From contig NZ_APVL01000021.1 of the NCBI RefSeq assembly GCF_000565285.1, positions 1-63,708 of the forward strand: a stretch of DNA of 63,708 bases, in the 5' to 3' direction. This stretch comes from Cytobacillus firmus DS1 (lineage in GTDB: Bacteria > Bacillota > Bacilli > Bacillales > Cytobacillaceae). The notes under the pieces are model-generated. The model did no database searches. It was not told where the DNA came from and saw only the letters and a list, made by a program, of their open reading frames with translations. Both the position numbers and the translations under genes were made by a program. This document shows positions 45,025 through 52,363 of this stretch, piece by piece. Each line of letters begins with the position of its first letter. The stretch's first letter is position 1.

Positions 45025-45837
45025 ATGAAAACCACTTACATTAATAAGTCTCTTCCTTTTTTGCAGCTAAGTGTATTCACCGCTGGCGTATTGCTTTTTC
45101 AATTGAAGCTTTTCGCATTAGCTTTCATACTTTCGTTTGGACTTATTATATTTTTATTGCTTCTCTCAAAGCAGGAGCGTGTTTTTTCCTGGACCATTGC
45201 GGGATATTTAACAGGCAGCCTTTTGTTTCTATATGGCGATAAGCTGCTTGATGCACTGCCCCTTCCATACTATATCTTAATGATATTGAATCGGTTTCTT
45301 CTGGTGATCCCGATCCTGCTGCTGGTCTATATTTCAATAAAGTTTAATAAAAAGGCTATCCCCTTTTTACAGAAACCGGATTGGAATTCCCTTATATTTT
45401 TCCCATTTATATGGAGCGGCTTCCACTCGATAAAAATAAAGTATTTTCTTATCATTGCTGTCATAATTAATTTTGCTTCATTTGCTTATTCTATTTTTTC
45501 AGCTGAAAACTCCTTTTCATTGGACTTTTTACTATTCCTGATTGGCTTCTCAATTGTAAATGGAATAATGGAAGAGCTTTTATGGAGAGGAATCATCTTA
45601 TCCAGAATGGCTGAACTGTCAGGAGAAAAGGCAGCAGTTCTTTTCTCCGGGCTGGCATTTGGTTTTTCTCATATGGTTCTTGGCTACTCATTTATTTTGT
45701 GTCTGCTGTTTGCTGTCGGCGGAATATTTTATGCCGCTGTCACAGTGAAATCCCGAAGCATCTTTCCTGCTTTCATATGGCATATTGCCATGAACGTATT
45801 CATGATTTTAAGCGGATTAATACCTTTTCCGGGATAG
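45025..45837 (+). CDS. CPBP family intramembrane metalloprotease
   Basis: 270 residues from the ATG at 45025, with GGGAGG 7 bases upstream. About eight membrane segments. The CAAX-protease motifs EELLWRGII (near residue 187), FGFSHMVLG and HIAMN (near 253) are complete. Family members cut or modify membrane substrates; many have unknown targets. Confidence 0.88.
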   Translation: MKTTYINKSLPFLQLSVFTAGVLLFQLKLFALAFILSFGLIIFLLLLSKQERVFSWTIAGYLTGSLLFLYGDKLLDALPLPYYILMILNRFLLVIPILLLVYISIKFNKKAIPFLQKPDWNSLIFFPFIWSGFHSIKIKYFLIIAVIINFASFAYSIFSAENSFSLDFLLFLIGFSIVNGIMEELLWRGIILSRMAELSGEKAAVLFSGLAFGFSHMVLGYSFILCLLFAVGGIFYAAVTVKSRSIFPAFIWHIAMNVFMILSGLIPFPG

Positions 45838-45944
45838 TTGAATGCTGCAAATGCAATCAAAAAAGAAAGGCTGCAGACATTTTATTCGCGAATAAGGAAA
45901 AACTAGCCTATAATATGACTATCACCCAGGAGGAGGAATTTCAA

Positions 45945-46238
45945 ATGAACATACATATCGAAGATCAAGCTGCCCAATGGTATCAGGAAGAAATGCTCTT
46001 AACAAAGGGTGACTTTGTCCGCTTTTTTGCAAGATATGGAGGCTGCAGCACTGTTCAGCAGGGATTTTCATTAGGCGTCTCTAATGAACAGCCACATGAC
46101 GCAGGTGTGCAGACTGAAAAAAACGGAATTACCTACTTTATAGAAGAAAAGGACTTATGGTACTTTGATAATCACGATTTATTCGTGACATTTAATGAAA
46201 AAGCACAGGAACCTGAATTCAAATATACCAATGAGTAA
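45945..46238 (+). CDS. yneR: HesB/YadR/YneR family protein
   Basis: 97 residues from the ATG at 45945 with AGGAGGA 8 bases upstream; an open frame extends further 5' but has no sense there. The sequence YGGCSTVQQGFSLGV matches the YneR branch of the HesB-like iron-sulfur fold. Only one Cys is present, so cluster carriage as in IscA is doubtful. It keeps its B. subtilis neighbourhood. Confidence 0.85.
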   Translation: MNIHIEDQAAQWYQEEMLLTKGDFVRFFARYGGCSTVQQGFSLGVSNEQPHDAGVQTEKNGITYFIEEKDLWYFDNHDLFVTFNEKAQEPEFKYTNE

Positions 46239-46240
46239 AA

Positions 46241-46270
46241 GAAGCAGACACAGCCTGCTTCTTTTTTTCT
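46241..46270 (+). terminator. Terminator of yneR
   Basis: GAAGCAG pairs with CTGCTTC, then TTTTTTTC. Confidence 0.9.
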
Positions 46271-46484
46271 GTGGCTTTATTAAAAAAAATGCTGATATTT
46301 GATTTTCTCGAACAGTAGTTCTTTCTCAGTTAACTTAACTTATGATAAACTAAGGTTATTGGAATTTTCCGAATAATGGAAAGTTTATTGTTCCGTAAAG
46401 GGCAGGTTAATTCATTAAAAGGAAGGAAAAAGGTAAATAGAAAGGGAGCTATTTTATAACCGGATAAATAAAGGAGAGAAGGCT

Positions 46485-46856
46485 ATGAGTAAATCATTTA
46501 TTGAACAAGTACATTATATTAGGATTCCTGTAAAAGATTTAGAACTGTCTGCACAATGGTATAGAGATGTATTAGGGCTCCAGTTACTAAACAATACTGA
46601 GAAACTTGCCATTTTAAAAGTAGGTGAAGGACCGTTCTTGCTTATCTTAGTACATACCGAAGATGAAACATTTTCACATTTTACTATTGATAATGAACAA
46701 GAATTTAGCATTGGCTTTACAAGTCCAGAATTATCCAAGTTTCATCAACACTTAATTAATAATCAAGTGAAGGTCGAGGATATAAAAGAAGATAATGGTC
46801 ATGCCTTTTTCCACTTTTATGACCCAAATGGCAATAAACTTCAAGTACACTGGTAA
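46485..46856 (+). CDS. VOC family (glyoxalase/bleomycin resistance) protein
   Basis: 123 residues in the beta-alpha-beta-beta-beta layout of VOC proteins: VHYIRIPVKDLELSAQWYRDVLGL at the start and FHFYDPNGNKLQVHW at the end with the metal-ligand positions. Substrate cannot be predicted. It has no equivalent in the core yne cluster, so it is a probable local insertion between yneR and yneQ. GGAGAG precedes the ATG. Confidence 0.85.
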   Translation: MSKSFIEQVHYIRIPVKDLELSAQWYRDVLGLQLLNNTEKLAILKVGEGPFLLILVHTEDETFSHFTIDNEQEFSIGFTSPELSKFHQHLINNQVKVEDIKEDNGHAFFHFYDPNGNKLQVHW

Positions 46857-46913
46857 GATTATAATAAATAAAGTACCCTATTTTATTAAGTGGTGCTTTA
46901 ACGGAATAAAAAG

Positions 46914-46938
46914 GGGAACGTCCAAATCAGACGTTCCC
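46914..46938. terminator. Bidirectional terminator
   Basis: GGGAACGTC pairs with GACGTTCCC between the convergent VOC and yneQ genes. There are A-runs before and T-runs after. Confidence 0.9.
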
Positions 46939-46986
46939 ATATTTTTTGCCTGAACCTGCTTTCCTTTGTAGGTGCCTTTCGCTTTT

Positions 46987-47286
46987 CTATTGCAGCCGTT
47001 CCAGCTGCTCCCATAGCTCCTCTTTTTCAAGGATTTCCTTCTGCCTGGCACCAATCAAATCAAAGTGTGAGTAGCCATCAGTGCGATAATCTATCCACTC
47101 AGGCTTGAGGCCATGTGATTCTCCCCAATCTATCAATTTCTTCAAATCTGAACAGCCGACCTTTGTCACCGTTTTACAGCCAGGGAATCGCTCATCTAAC
47201 CAATAATGAGTTAAAAAAGCAATTTCTCCACGGTCTATTTTCCTTTTCCATTCTTGAAGATCTTCTCTGCGAAGGCCGAATGCCAT
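46987..47286 (-). CDS. yneQ: YneQ-like hypothetical protein
   Basis: 99 residues from the ATG at 47286 with GGAG 8 bases upstream. It reads MAFGLRREDLQEWKRKI, then HYWLDERFPGCKTVTKVGC. This matches my recollection of B. subtilis YneQ in sequence and position. Its function is unknown. It follows yneP by 20 bases and likely shares its transcript. Confidence 0.8.
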   Translation of the reverse strand: MAFGLRREDLQEWKRKIDRGEIAFLTHYWLDERFPGCKTVTKVGCSDLKKLIDWGESHGLKPEWIDYRTDGYSHFDLIGARQKEILEKEELWEQLERLQ

Positions 47287-47305
47287 TTCTATTCTCCATC
47301 CTTTA

Positions 47306-47743
47306 TTATCTGACAGCACCTTCAGGCTGCTTTTTTGCTTTTTCATACGCTTCATGCCAATCGGGGTATTTCTTTTTAATTGAAATCGGGCGGAAATTAT
47401 CCTTTTTGACGCAAACATGCTTGGACATGCCTGTCACGGCAAGCTCTCCATCATCATTGTATATTTCATATCCATAGCTGACGCGGAAACCGTCATACTC
47501 TTCAATCCAGGTTTTAATTGTAGCAGTCTGCCCGTAGCGCAATGGTTTTTTATAAGAAGCAAGGATATCCAGAACAGGAGAGATGATTCCATCCTTCTCC
47601 ATTTCAGCATAGCTGAATCCAAGATCTTTTATGATCTGTGTCCGGCCAAGTTCCATCCATACCAAGTAATTGGCGTGGTATACTACTCCCATTTGATCTG
47701 TTTCTGCATATCTTACCTCTATTTCTTTTGTTGAGATGAGCAT
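47306..47743 (-). CDS. yneP: Acyl-CoA thioesterase (YneP, hotdog fold)
   Basis: 145 residues. The 4-hydroxybenzoyl-CoA thioesterase motif RYAETDQMGVVYHANYLVW has the catalytic Asp (near residue 16). It releases CoA from acyl-CoA; chain preference is not known. It starts 2 bases after the AAA gene stop on the same strand. Confidence 0.9.
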   Translation of the reverse strand: MLISTKEIEVRYAETDQMGVVYHANYLVWMELGRTQIIKDLGFSYAEMEKDGIISPVLDILASYKKPLRYGQTATIKTWIEEYDGFRVSYGYEIYNDDGELAVTGMSKHVCVKKDNFRPISIKKKYPDWHEAYEKAKKQPEGAVR

Positions 47744-47745
47744 CC

Positions 47746-50058
47746 CTATTCCCCTTTACTTATTTTATTTAAAGCAGCTTCGAAATCCGGCTTCTCCAAA
47801 ATGCTGACCTGCTCAATATCTTCAGCAAGTGCTGAAACAATTCTCATGGCTTGTGCCTGAATGGCCTCATCAGCAAGATTGGCAGCAAAACGTCCATTCC
47901 CGTTTACTTCAATCCTTGATAACGTTCGGTTAAGGTAATCCTTTGCTTCCTCCGTTAGAGTGTATTCATATTTTCCAGCATACGAAATAATAATTTCCAG
48001 GAGCTCAGCGGTTGAATAGTCCTTGAAATGAAAGAACTTTTTGAATCGGGACTTTAACCCCGGGTTACTTAACAATAACTTCTCCATTTCATTCGGGTAG
48101 CCAGCCAAAACAACAACAAGATTTTCATTATGCTTTGTCATTTCATCCACCAACGTATCAATGACTTCTTTGCCAAAATCTCCTGATGTCTGGGAAAGAA
48201 GTGAATATGCCTCATCGATGAATAGGACGCCGCCTAAAGCCTCTCTTATCTTTTTCTTTGTTTTGATAGCAGTTTGGCCAACATAGCCGGCTACAAAATC
48301 AGCACGGCTCGCAACCATCAAATGTCCGCGTTTCAGAAATCCGCATTCCTTCAGCAGTTCTGCATAGACCTTTGCAACAGTCGTTTTTCCTGTCCCAGGA
48401 TTACCTGTAAATACAGAATGGAGCTGGATAGGCACAACAGGAAGTCCTCTTTCACGGCGCATCTGCTGCATTGTAACAAAGGACACTAAGTTTTGGACTT
48501 CTGTTTTAACTGTTTCAAGTCCGATGAGCCGGTCAAGCTGCTCCTTGGGATTCATCAGCTTTTCTTCTTCTTCACTTTCAAAATCTTCTTTTTCTAAAAG
48601 TGTATAAGTCATGATGTTTTCGCTACTTTTTGCGTGAGAGCCTTTTTTAAAAATTGCATCCAGAACAATGTTTCTTACAGTCCTGGCATTACCGAATGTA
48701 TCATCAACCCGCTCTTTTTCAATACGTTTGCCCAGTTCCTGTTTTGCTCCTTCTGTTAGGACATAATCATTATCAGCAGACAGCTTCTCAGCAATCTGCA
48801 AAAGCTCCTCATTCGAATAATCAGGCAGTGCAATAAAGTTTGACTCCGGGAAACGGCTGCGGAGACCAGGATTGCTGTCCAGAAATTGCCTCATTTCTTC
48901 TGGATAACCGGCCATGATAACCGCAAACTTTCCGCCGTATTCAGTCCCGGTCATCAGCGATACAAGAGTATCAATGGCAGTTTGTCCATAATCGCTGCCG
49001 GTCTGTCCCTCACGCTTTAAGCTGTATGCCTCATCTATGAACAGTACACCGCCGATCGCCTTTTCAACGGCCGCCCTGACATTTTCTTCTGTTTGCCCGA
49101 CAAATCCGCCCACCAGCTGTGACCGGTCAGCTTCGATCACTTCTTCCCGCGGCAATACACCAAGGCTATGATAAATCTTTGCCAAAAGACGGGCGATCGT
49201 TGTTTTTCCCGTACCTGGATTTCCGGTTAGTATCATATTAAGGCTCAGTTCATCCTTCGTTTGAAAACCAAGTGACTTTCGTTCGTTTTGGTATTTTAAA
49301 AACCGGTAAAAATCCTGAACTCTGCTCTTGACCGAGTGCAGCCCAACCATTTCATTCAGTTCAACCAGTGGATCGGTTTGGGCATCAGATTCCTCTTCCT
49401 CTGATTCAAATATCTCTTTCCATTCAATTTTAAGTCTGTTGATGGCATTCAAGTGATTTTTCATATCGGTATAATAAGTCGAAGTATGGAAGACACCTGA
49501 TATTGATTGTTCATATTCCTCGGAAGCCTTTAATAGAAAAGCTGTCTCTTCAATCGCTTTTTCAAGTATTTCAGTCAGCTTCCGGTATTCCGCATCCTCA
49601 TAGGCATGCTGCTTTTTCTGCAGATCTTCTAACTCGTCATCCGCTTTGTTCATAAAGCTTCGGCAAATTTCAATAAATTGCTCAGCTGTTTTCTTTTTTG
49701 CTGCCCTGTTATCGGTTTCCCGAATCGGCGGGAAAGTCAGAGCTTCAAGAAGATTGCTTTTATTTTTCCATTCAGATTTTCCTAATTGGGCAGCTGCCAT
49801 TGTATTTCCAGTATCCAGTTCAACTGCTTTCTGCAGCCATGCACTGGCAAGGGTATCATCTGTATTCTTGTTTAGCCGGGAGATAGCAGCCATGGCCAAT
49901 AATTCCGAAAGCAGACCTGGATCTGTCTTTTCATTGATTTTCTTAATTACATTAAGCAGCTCTGCTTCATTTTGTATGTATCCGTATTGATCAAGCTCAT
50001 TCTTCCAAAGGCCGATTCTAATTTCTTCTGATTTTGCCTGTCTATTCTGCTGTGTCAT
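47746..50058 (-). CDS. Double AAA+ ATPase of the CbxX/CfqX (SpoVK) family
   Basis: 770 residues. A helical N-terminal half (about 1-235) is followed by two AAA domains. Each has Walker A GNPGTGKTT (near residues 283 and 557) and Walker B GGVLFIDEAYSL, with NPGLRSRFPE / NPGLKSRFKK arginine regions. B. subtilis SpoVK has one such domain and is needed for spore maturation; this is a longer two-domain relative. Function is inferred only. Confidence 0.88.
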   Translation of the reverse strand: MTQQNRQAKSEEIRIGLWKNELDQYGYIQNEAELLNVIKKINEKTDPGLLSELLAMAAISRLNKNTDDTLASAWLQKAVELDTGNTMAAAQLGKSEWKNKSNLLEALTFPPIRETDNRAAKKKTAEQFIEICRSFMNKADDELEDLQKKQHAYEDAEYRKLTEILEKAIEETAFLLKASEEYEQSISGVFHTSTYYTDMKNHLNAINRLKIEWKEIFESEEEESDAQTDPLVELNEMVGLHSVKSRVQDFYRFLKYQNERKSLGFQTKDELSLNMILTGNPGTGKTTIARLLAKIYHSLGVLPREEVIEADRSQLVGGFVGQTEENVRAAVEKAIGGVLFIDEAYSLKREGQTGSDYGQTAIDTLVSLMTGTEYGGKFAVIMAGYPEEMRQFLDSNPGLRSRFPESNFIALPDYSNEELLQIAEKLSADNDYVLTEGAKQELGKRIEKERVDDTFGNARTVRNIVLDAIFKKGSHAKSSENIMTYTLLEKEDFESEEEEKLMNPKEQLDRLIGLETVKTEVQNLVSFVTMQQMRRERGLPVVPIQLHSVFTGNPGTGKTTVAKVYAELLKECGFLKRGHLMVASRADFVAGYVGQTAIKTKKKIREALGGVLFIDEAYSLLSQTSGDFGKEVIDTLVDEMTKHNENLVVVLAGYPNEMEKLLLSNPGLKSRFKKFFHFKDYSTAELLEIIISYAGKYEYTLTEEAKDYLNRTLSRIEVNGNGRFAANLADEAIQAQAMRIVSALAEDIEQVSILEKPDFEAALNKISKGE

Positions 50059-50149
50059 CGATTATCACTTCTTCTTCTTAGTTTCCTCAACTTATCTTAC
50101 CATATTTCTGTAATTATCTATAAGCATGCGCACCTTAGCTGCAAAGGAA

Positions 50150-50177
50150 AAGACCCAATCATATTCGATTAGGTCTT
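50150..50177 (-). terminator. Terminator of tlp
   Basis: AAGACC-AATC pairs with GATT-GGTCTT right after the tlp stop. Confidence 0.75.
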
Positions 50178-50185
50178 AGAAAATG

Positions 50186-50437
50186 TTAATAATTATTGTT
50201 CCTGCTGCTATTGCCGTCTTGCTGTGCCTGATATTCATCCTTTATTTCCGAACGGAATGAAGCAAGACTTTCCCGGCGGCGTTCATTTTTTGCTTCAATT
50301 CTGGCAAGATCTTCTGCATTTGCATACTTCATCGATTCTTCAGCTTCGTCCATGTTCTCAATCGTATGAACGATCATGGATTGAAGCTTTTCAACATTAT
50401 CGCTGCGGTCATCTGGGTTAGGTCTGTTATATGCCAT
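50186..50437 (-). CDS. tlp: Small acid-soluble spore protein Tlp
   Basis: 83 residues: MAYNRPNPDDRSDNVEKLQ, then ENMDEAEESMKYA and NERRRESLASFRSEIKDE. This is the Tlp family of minor core proteins made in the forespore. In B. subtilis it is co-transcribed with sspN, which is the upstream gene here too. GGGAGG precedes the ATG. Confidence 0.95.
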   Translation of the reverse strand: MAYNRPNPDDRSDNVEKLQSMIVHTIENMDEAEESMKYANAEDLARIEAKNERRRESLASFRSEIKDEYQAQQDGNSSRNNNY

Positions 50438-50557
50438 GGTATGTTCCTCCCTTTGTTAGGTGATGGTACAAAGTTAGTTTGTGAAAGAACAAGAAAAATA
50501 TTGGCGGAAAAGTGTGGGTCGCTTGCCTGATATACCTGATATGTTCGGAAACAAAAG

Positions 50558-50590
50558 AACCTGCCGAATATAAAAATGGCAGGTTTTATT
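50558..50590. terminator. Hairpin between sspN and tlp
   Basis: AACCTGCC pairs with GGCAGGTT around a 12-base loop. T-rich on both sides, it could terminate either strand. Confidence 0.7.
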
Positions 50591-50626
50591 TTCAAAAGAT
50601 AAGAAAAATTTTTGAACGTCGATAAC

Positions 50627-50700
50627 GGTCTAGCTCCAGCGCCTTTCCCCTCTAGGTCACAAGTCGGGGGTGGGCAAGGCACTTGCGCTTTTCTTAATTA
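50627..50700 (+). repeat. Dispersed intergenic repeat (TCTAGCTCCAGCGCC type)
   Basis: The stretch starts GTCTAGCTCCAGCGCC and ends GGCACTTGCGCTTTTCTT, with CTAGGTCACAAGTC inside. This is a family of short repeats common between genes in Bacillus (recollection). It ends on the sspN stop. A degenerate relative in the opposite orientation lies at 55740-55800. Confidence 0.75.
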
Positions 50701-50841
50701 TTCGCCTTTGGTTTGAATGACTTGAGCATGCTGTCCGGATTTGTCCTGCATCTTCTTGCCTTTGTTGCCGCCAAATCCGCGTGATTGTGTGCCGATATGG
50801 TTCGGATTGAAATGATTAGGGTGTCTTTTTGGATTACTCAT
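50698..50841 (-). CDS. sspN: Small acid-soluble spore protein N
   Basis: 47 residues: [20 protein letters not shown], then [14 protein letters not shown]. This matches the SspN family. The gene is too short for normal ORF tables. AGGAGGG lies 6 bases before the ATG and can pair with CCCTCCT 22 bases upstream, so the site may be masked. Confidence 0.93.
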   Translation of the reverse strand: MSNPKRHPNHFNPNHIGTQSRGFGGNKGKKMQDKSGQHAQVIQTKGE

Positions 50842-50903
50842 TCATATCCCTCCTCATTTTAAGTTTGTGCATTTTAGGAGGGTTTAATGATTGGCAAGTA
50901 ATT

Positions 50904-51035
50904 CTATTCAGCCTTGTCCAGACGTTTAAGCTCGAGGCGCTCTTCGATTTTTTCCATAGCATCATGATCTTTAAGCAGCTGGCGTTTATTTTCTAGTACT
51001 AATTCAGCAAAGGAGCGTTTTCTAGGCTTTCTCAT
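50904..51035 (-). CDS. fbpB: FbpB-like small basic protein
   Basis: 43 residues: MRKPRKRSFAELVLENKRQL, then AMEKIEERLELKRLDKAE. This matches the Fur-regulated basic proteins FbpB and relatives, which help the FsrA small RNA in iron sparing. AAAGGAAGG lies 8 bases before the ATG, and a Fur-box candidate lies just upstream. Confidence 0.85.
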   Translation of the reverse strand: MRKPRKRSFAELVLENKRQLLKDHDAMEKIEERLELKRLDKAE

Positions 51036-51064
51036 AAATCTTTCACCTTCCTTTAATAACATTG

Positions 51065-51079
51065 TAACAATCATTATCT
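51065..51079 (-). promoter_or_regulatory. Fur-box candidate for fbpB
   Basis: Minus strand AGATAATGATTGTTA against the 7-1-7 consensus TGATAATnATTATCA matches 11 of 14 positions, about 30 bases before the ATG. Confidence 0.6.
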
Positions 51080-51237
51080 CCAGAAAACCTTTAAATTATT
51101 ACAACTTTTCGAAAATTTAATCCGCATATACCCAGACTACGTGAAAAAAGTGCATTTGGTTCGAAATTATTAATACTATATTCAGAAAATACCAATTCAA
51201 TAAATTTTTCCCTTTTTATTTCACCGTAAACCTATAC

Positions 51238-51267
51238 AAAAAAACATCTGCATATGCAAATGTTTTT
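51238..51267 (-). terminator. Terminator of yneN
   Basis: AAAACAT-TGCA pairs with TGCA-ATGTTTT directly at the stop codon. Confidence 0.85.
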
Positions 51268-51789
51268 CTACATTTCATCTATATACTGATTCATAAGCTC
51301 CAAGGACATCGCACTTAAATACTTATTCCGAATAATTCCTTCTTCATCAATAAAAAAAGTGGTAGGAATTGTTATTATTTGATAGGCATTTGAAGCTTTT
51401 TCGTCCACATCAAGTAAAATCGGAAAATTCACTTTCATTTCTTCAGCAAACCCTGCAACATCAGACTGAGGATCCATGTTCACCGCCAATATAGCAACGT
51501 CATTTCCCTTCTGAGTATAGAATTTTTGAATATCAGGTATTTCGGCTTTACATGGAGGACACCAGGTTGCCCAAAAGTTTAGCATGACTTTTTTTCCTTT
51601 GTAATCTGAGAGCTTGACTGTTTCGCCTTGTAGGTTTTTCAATTCGAAATCTGGGGCTTTCAATCCTATTCCTAACCCTGTCTGATTAACGGGCTGACTT
51701 TCGGCTTCACCTTTTTCAAAAGCCTGCACTACAAAAACCGCGGTAATAATGATTAATAACACAGAAGCTGCAAACATTTTTTTGAACAT
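51268..51789 (-). CDS. yneN: Thiol-disulfide oxidoreductase (ResA/TlpA family)
   Basis: 173 residues with an N-terminal membrane anchor (about 5-23) and a thioredoxin fold outside the cell. The active site ATWCPPCKAEIP (Cys near residues 76 and 79) and the cis-Pro loop TIPTTFFID are present. Relatives reduce disulfides for cytochrome c assembly or spore coat. Its place beside citB matches yneN. Confidence 0.9.
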   Translation of the reverse strand: MFKKMFAASVLLIIITAVFVVQAFEKGEAESQPVNQTGLGIGLKAPDFELKNLQGETVKLSDYKGKKVMLNFWATWCPPCKAEIPDIQKFYTQKGNDVAILAVNMDPQSDVAGFAEEMKVNFPILLDVDEKASNAYQIITIPTTFFIDEEGIIRNKYLSAMSLELMNQYIDEM

Positions 51790-51844
51790 GCTGTTTTCCC
51801 TCCCGGCTATTCTAGCCTTTTTGCTTCCTTGATTGTATTTTAAC

Positions 51845-52261
51845 CTAGAAAAGCAAAATTAATAAGGTTCTGAACAGCCAATAAGACAGCATAAATGTGA
51901 CAGATCCGTAAACAATTCCATGAATCCATGTATTAAGCGGATATTTGTATTTCTTAATTGCCATCACTAAATAGATTAGAGCCAAAAAAGCCCCTAAAAT
52001 AGTTCCCTTTCTTCCTCCTGAGAAATATAAAAACCCAATCGGGCTCCTTAGGATATTTTCTGTTTGGAAAAGGATTGAACTAAACTTATAAGTAAAAAAG
52101 CCAATAAGAACTGAATTCAAGATGACATTCAGAAAAACTTTTTTATATTCCCCGCTGTCTCTTAAGACCCGAACAATAATGAAATAAGAAACAATTCCTG
52201 AAAGCAGGACTATAACCCATTCGTACTTCACTAAAAATGGTCCAATCAAAAAAGCACCCAA
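51845..52261 (-). CDS. Small membrane protein, possibly Lgt-like
   Basis: 138 residues, four or five membrane segments. The loop SPIGFLYFSGGRKGTILG recalls prolipoprotein diacylglyceryl transferase, but catalytic motifs are not evident and the protein is half that size. It is encoded just before yneN on the same strand, so it may act with that thioredoxin. Function is unknown. Confidence 0.6.
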   Translation of the reverse strand: MGAFLIGPFLVKYEWVIVLLSGIVSYFIIVRVLRDSGEYKKVFLNVILNSVLIGFFTYKFSSILFQTENILRSPIGFLYFSGGRKGTILGAFLALIYLVMAIKKYKYPLNTWIHGIVYGSVTFMLSYWLFRTLLILLF

Positions 52262-52320
52262 TGTCAGCCCTCCAAATTACAGATATTATCAAGATACCTA
52301 AACCCGTATATTTTGTAAAT

Positions 52321-52353
52321 AAAAAAACCGCTATGTGAGTAAACACATAGCGG
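52321..52353 (-). terminator. Terminator of citB
   Basis: CCGCTATGTG pairs perfectly with CACATAGCGG and is followed by TTTTTTT on the minus strand. Confidence 0.95.
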
Positions 52354-52363
52354 CGGGTAAAAA

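Noticed and set aside
45699..45944. N-terminal extension of the yneR frame
   Set aside because: It overlaps the CPBP protease coding sequence in another frame. The ATG at 45945 has a strong SD and gives family length.
47287..47418. N-terminal extension of yneQ
   Set aside because: It lies inside yneP in another frame; the ATG at 47286 has its own SD.
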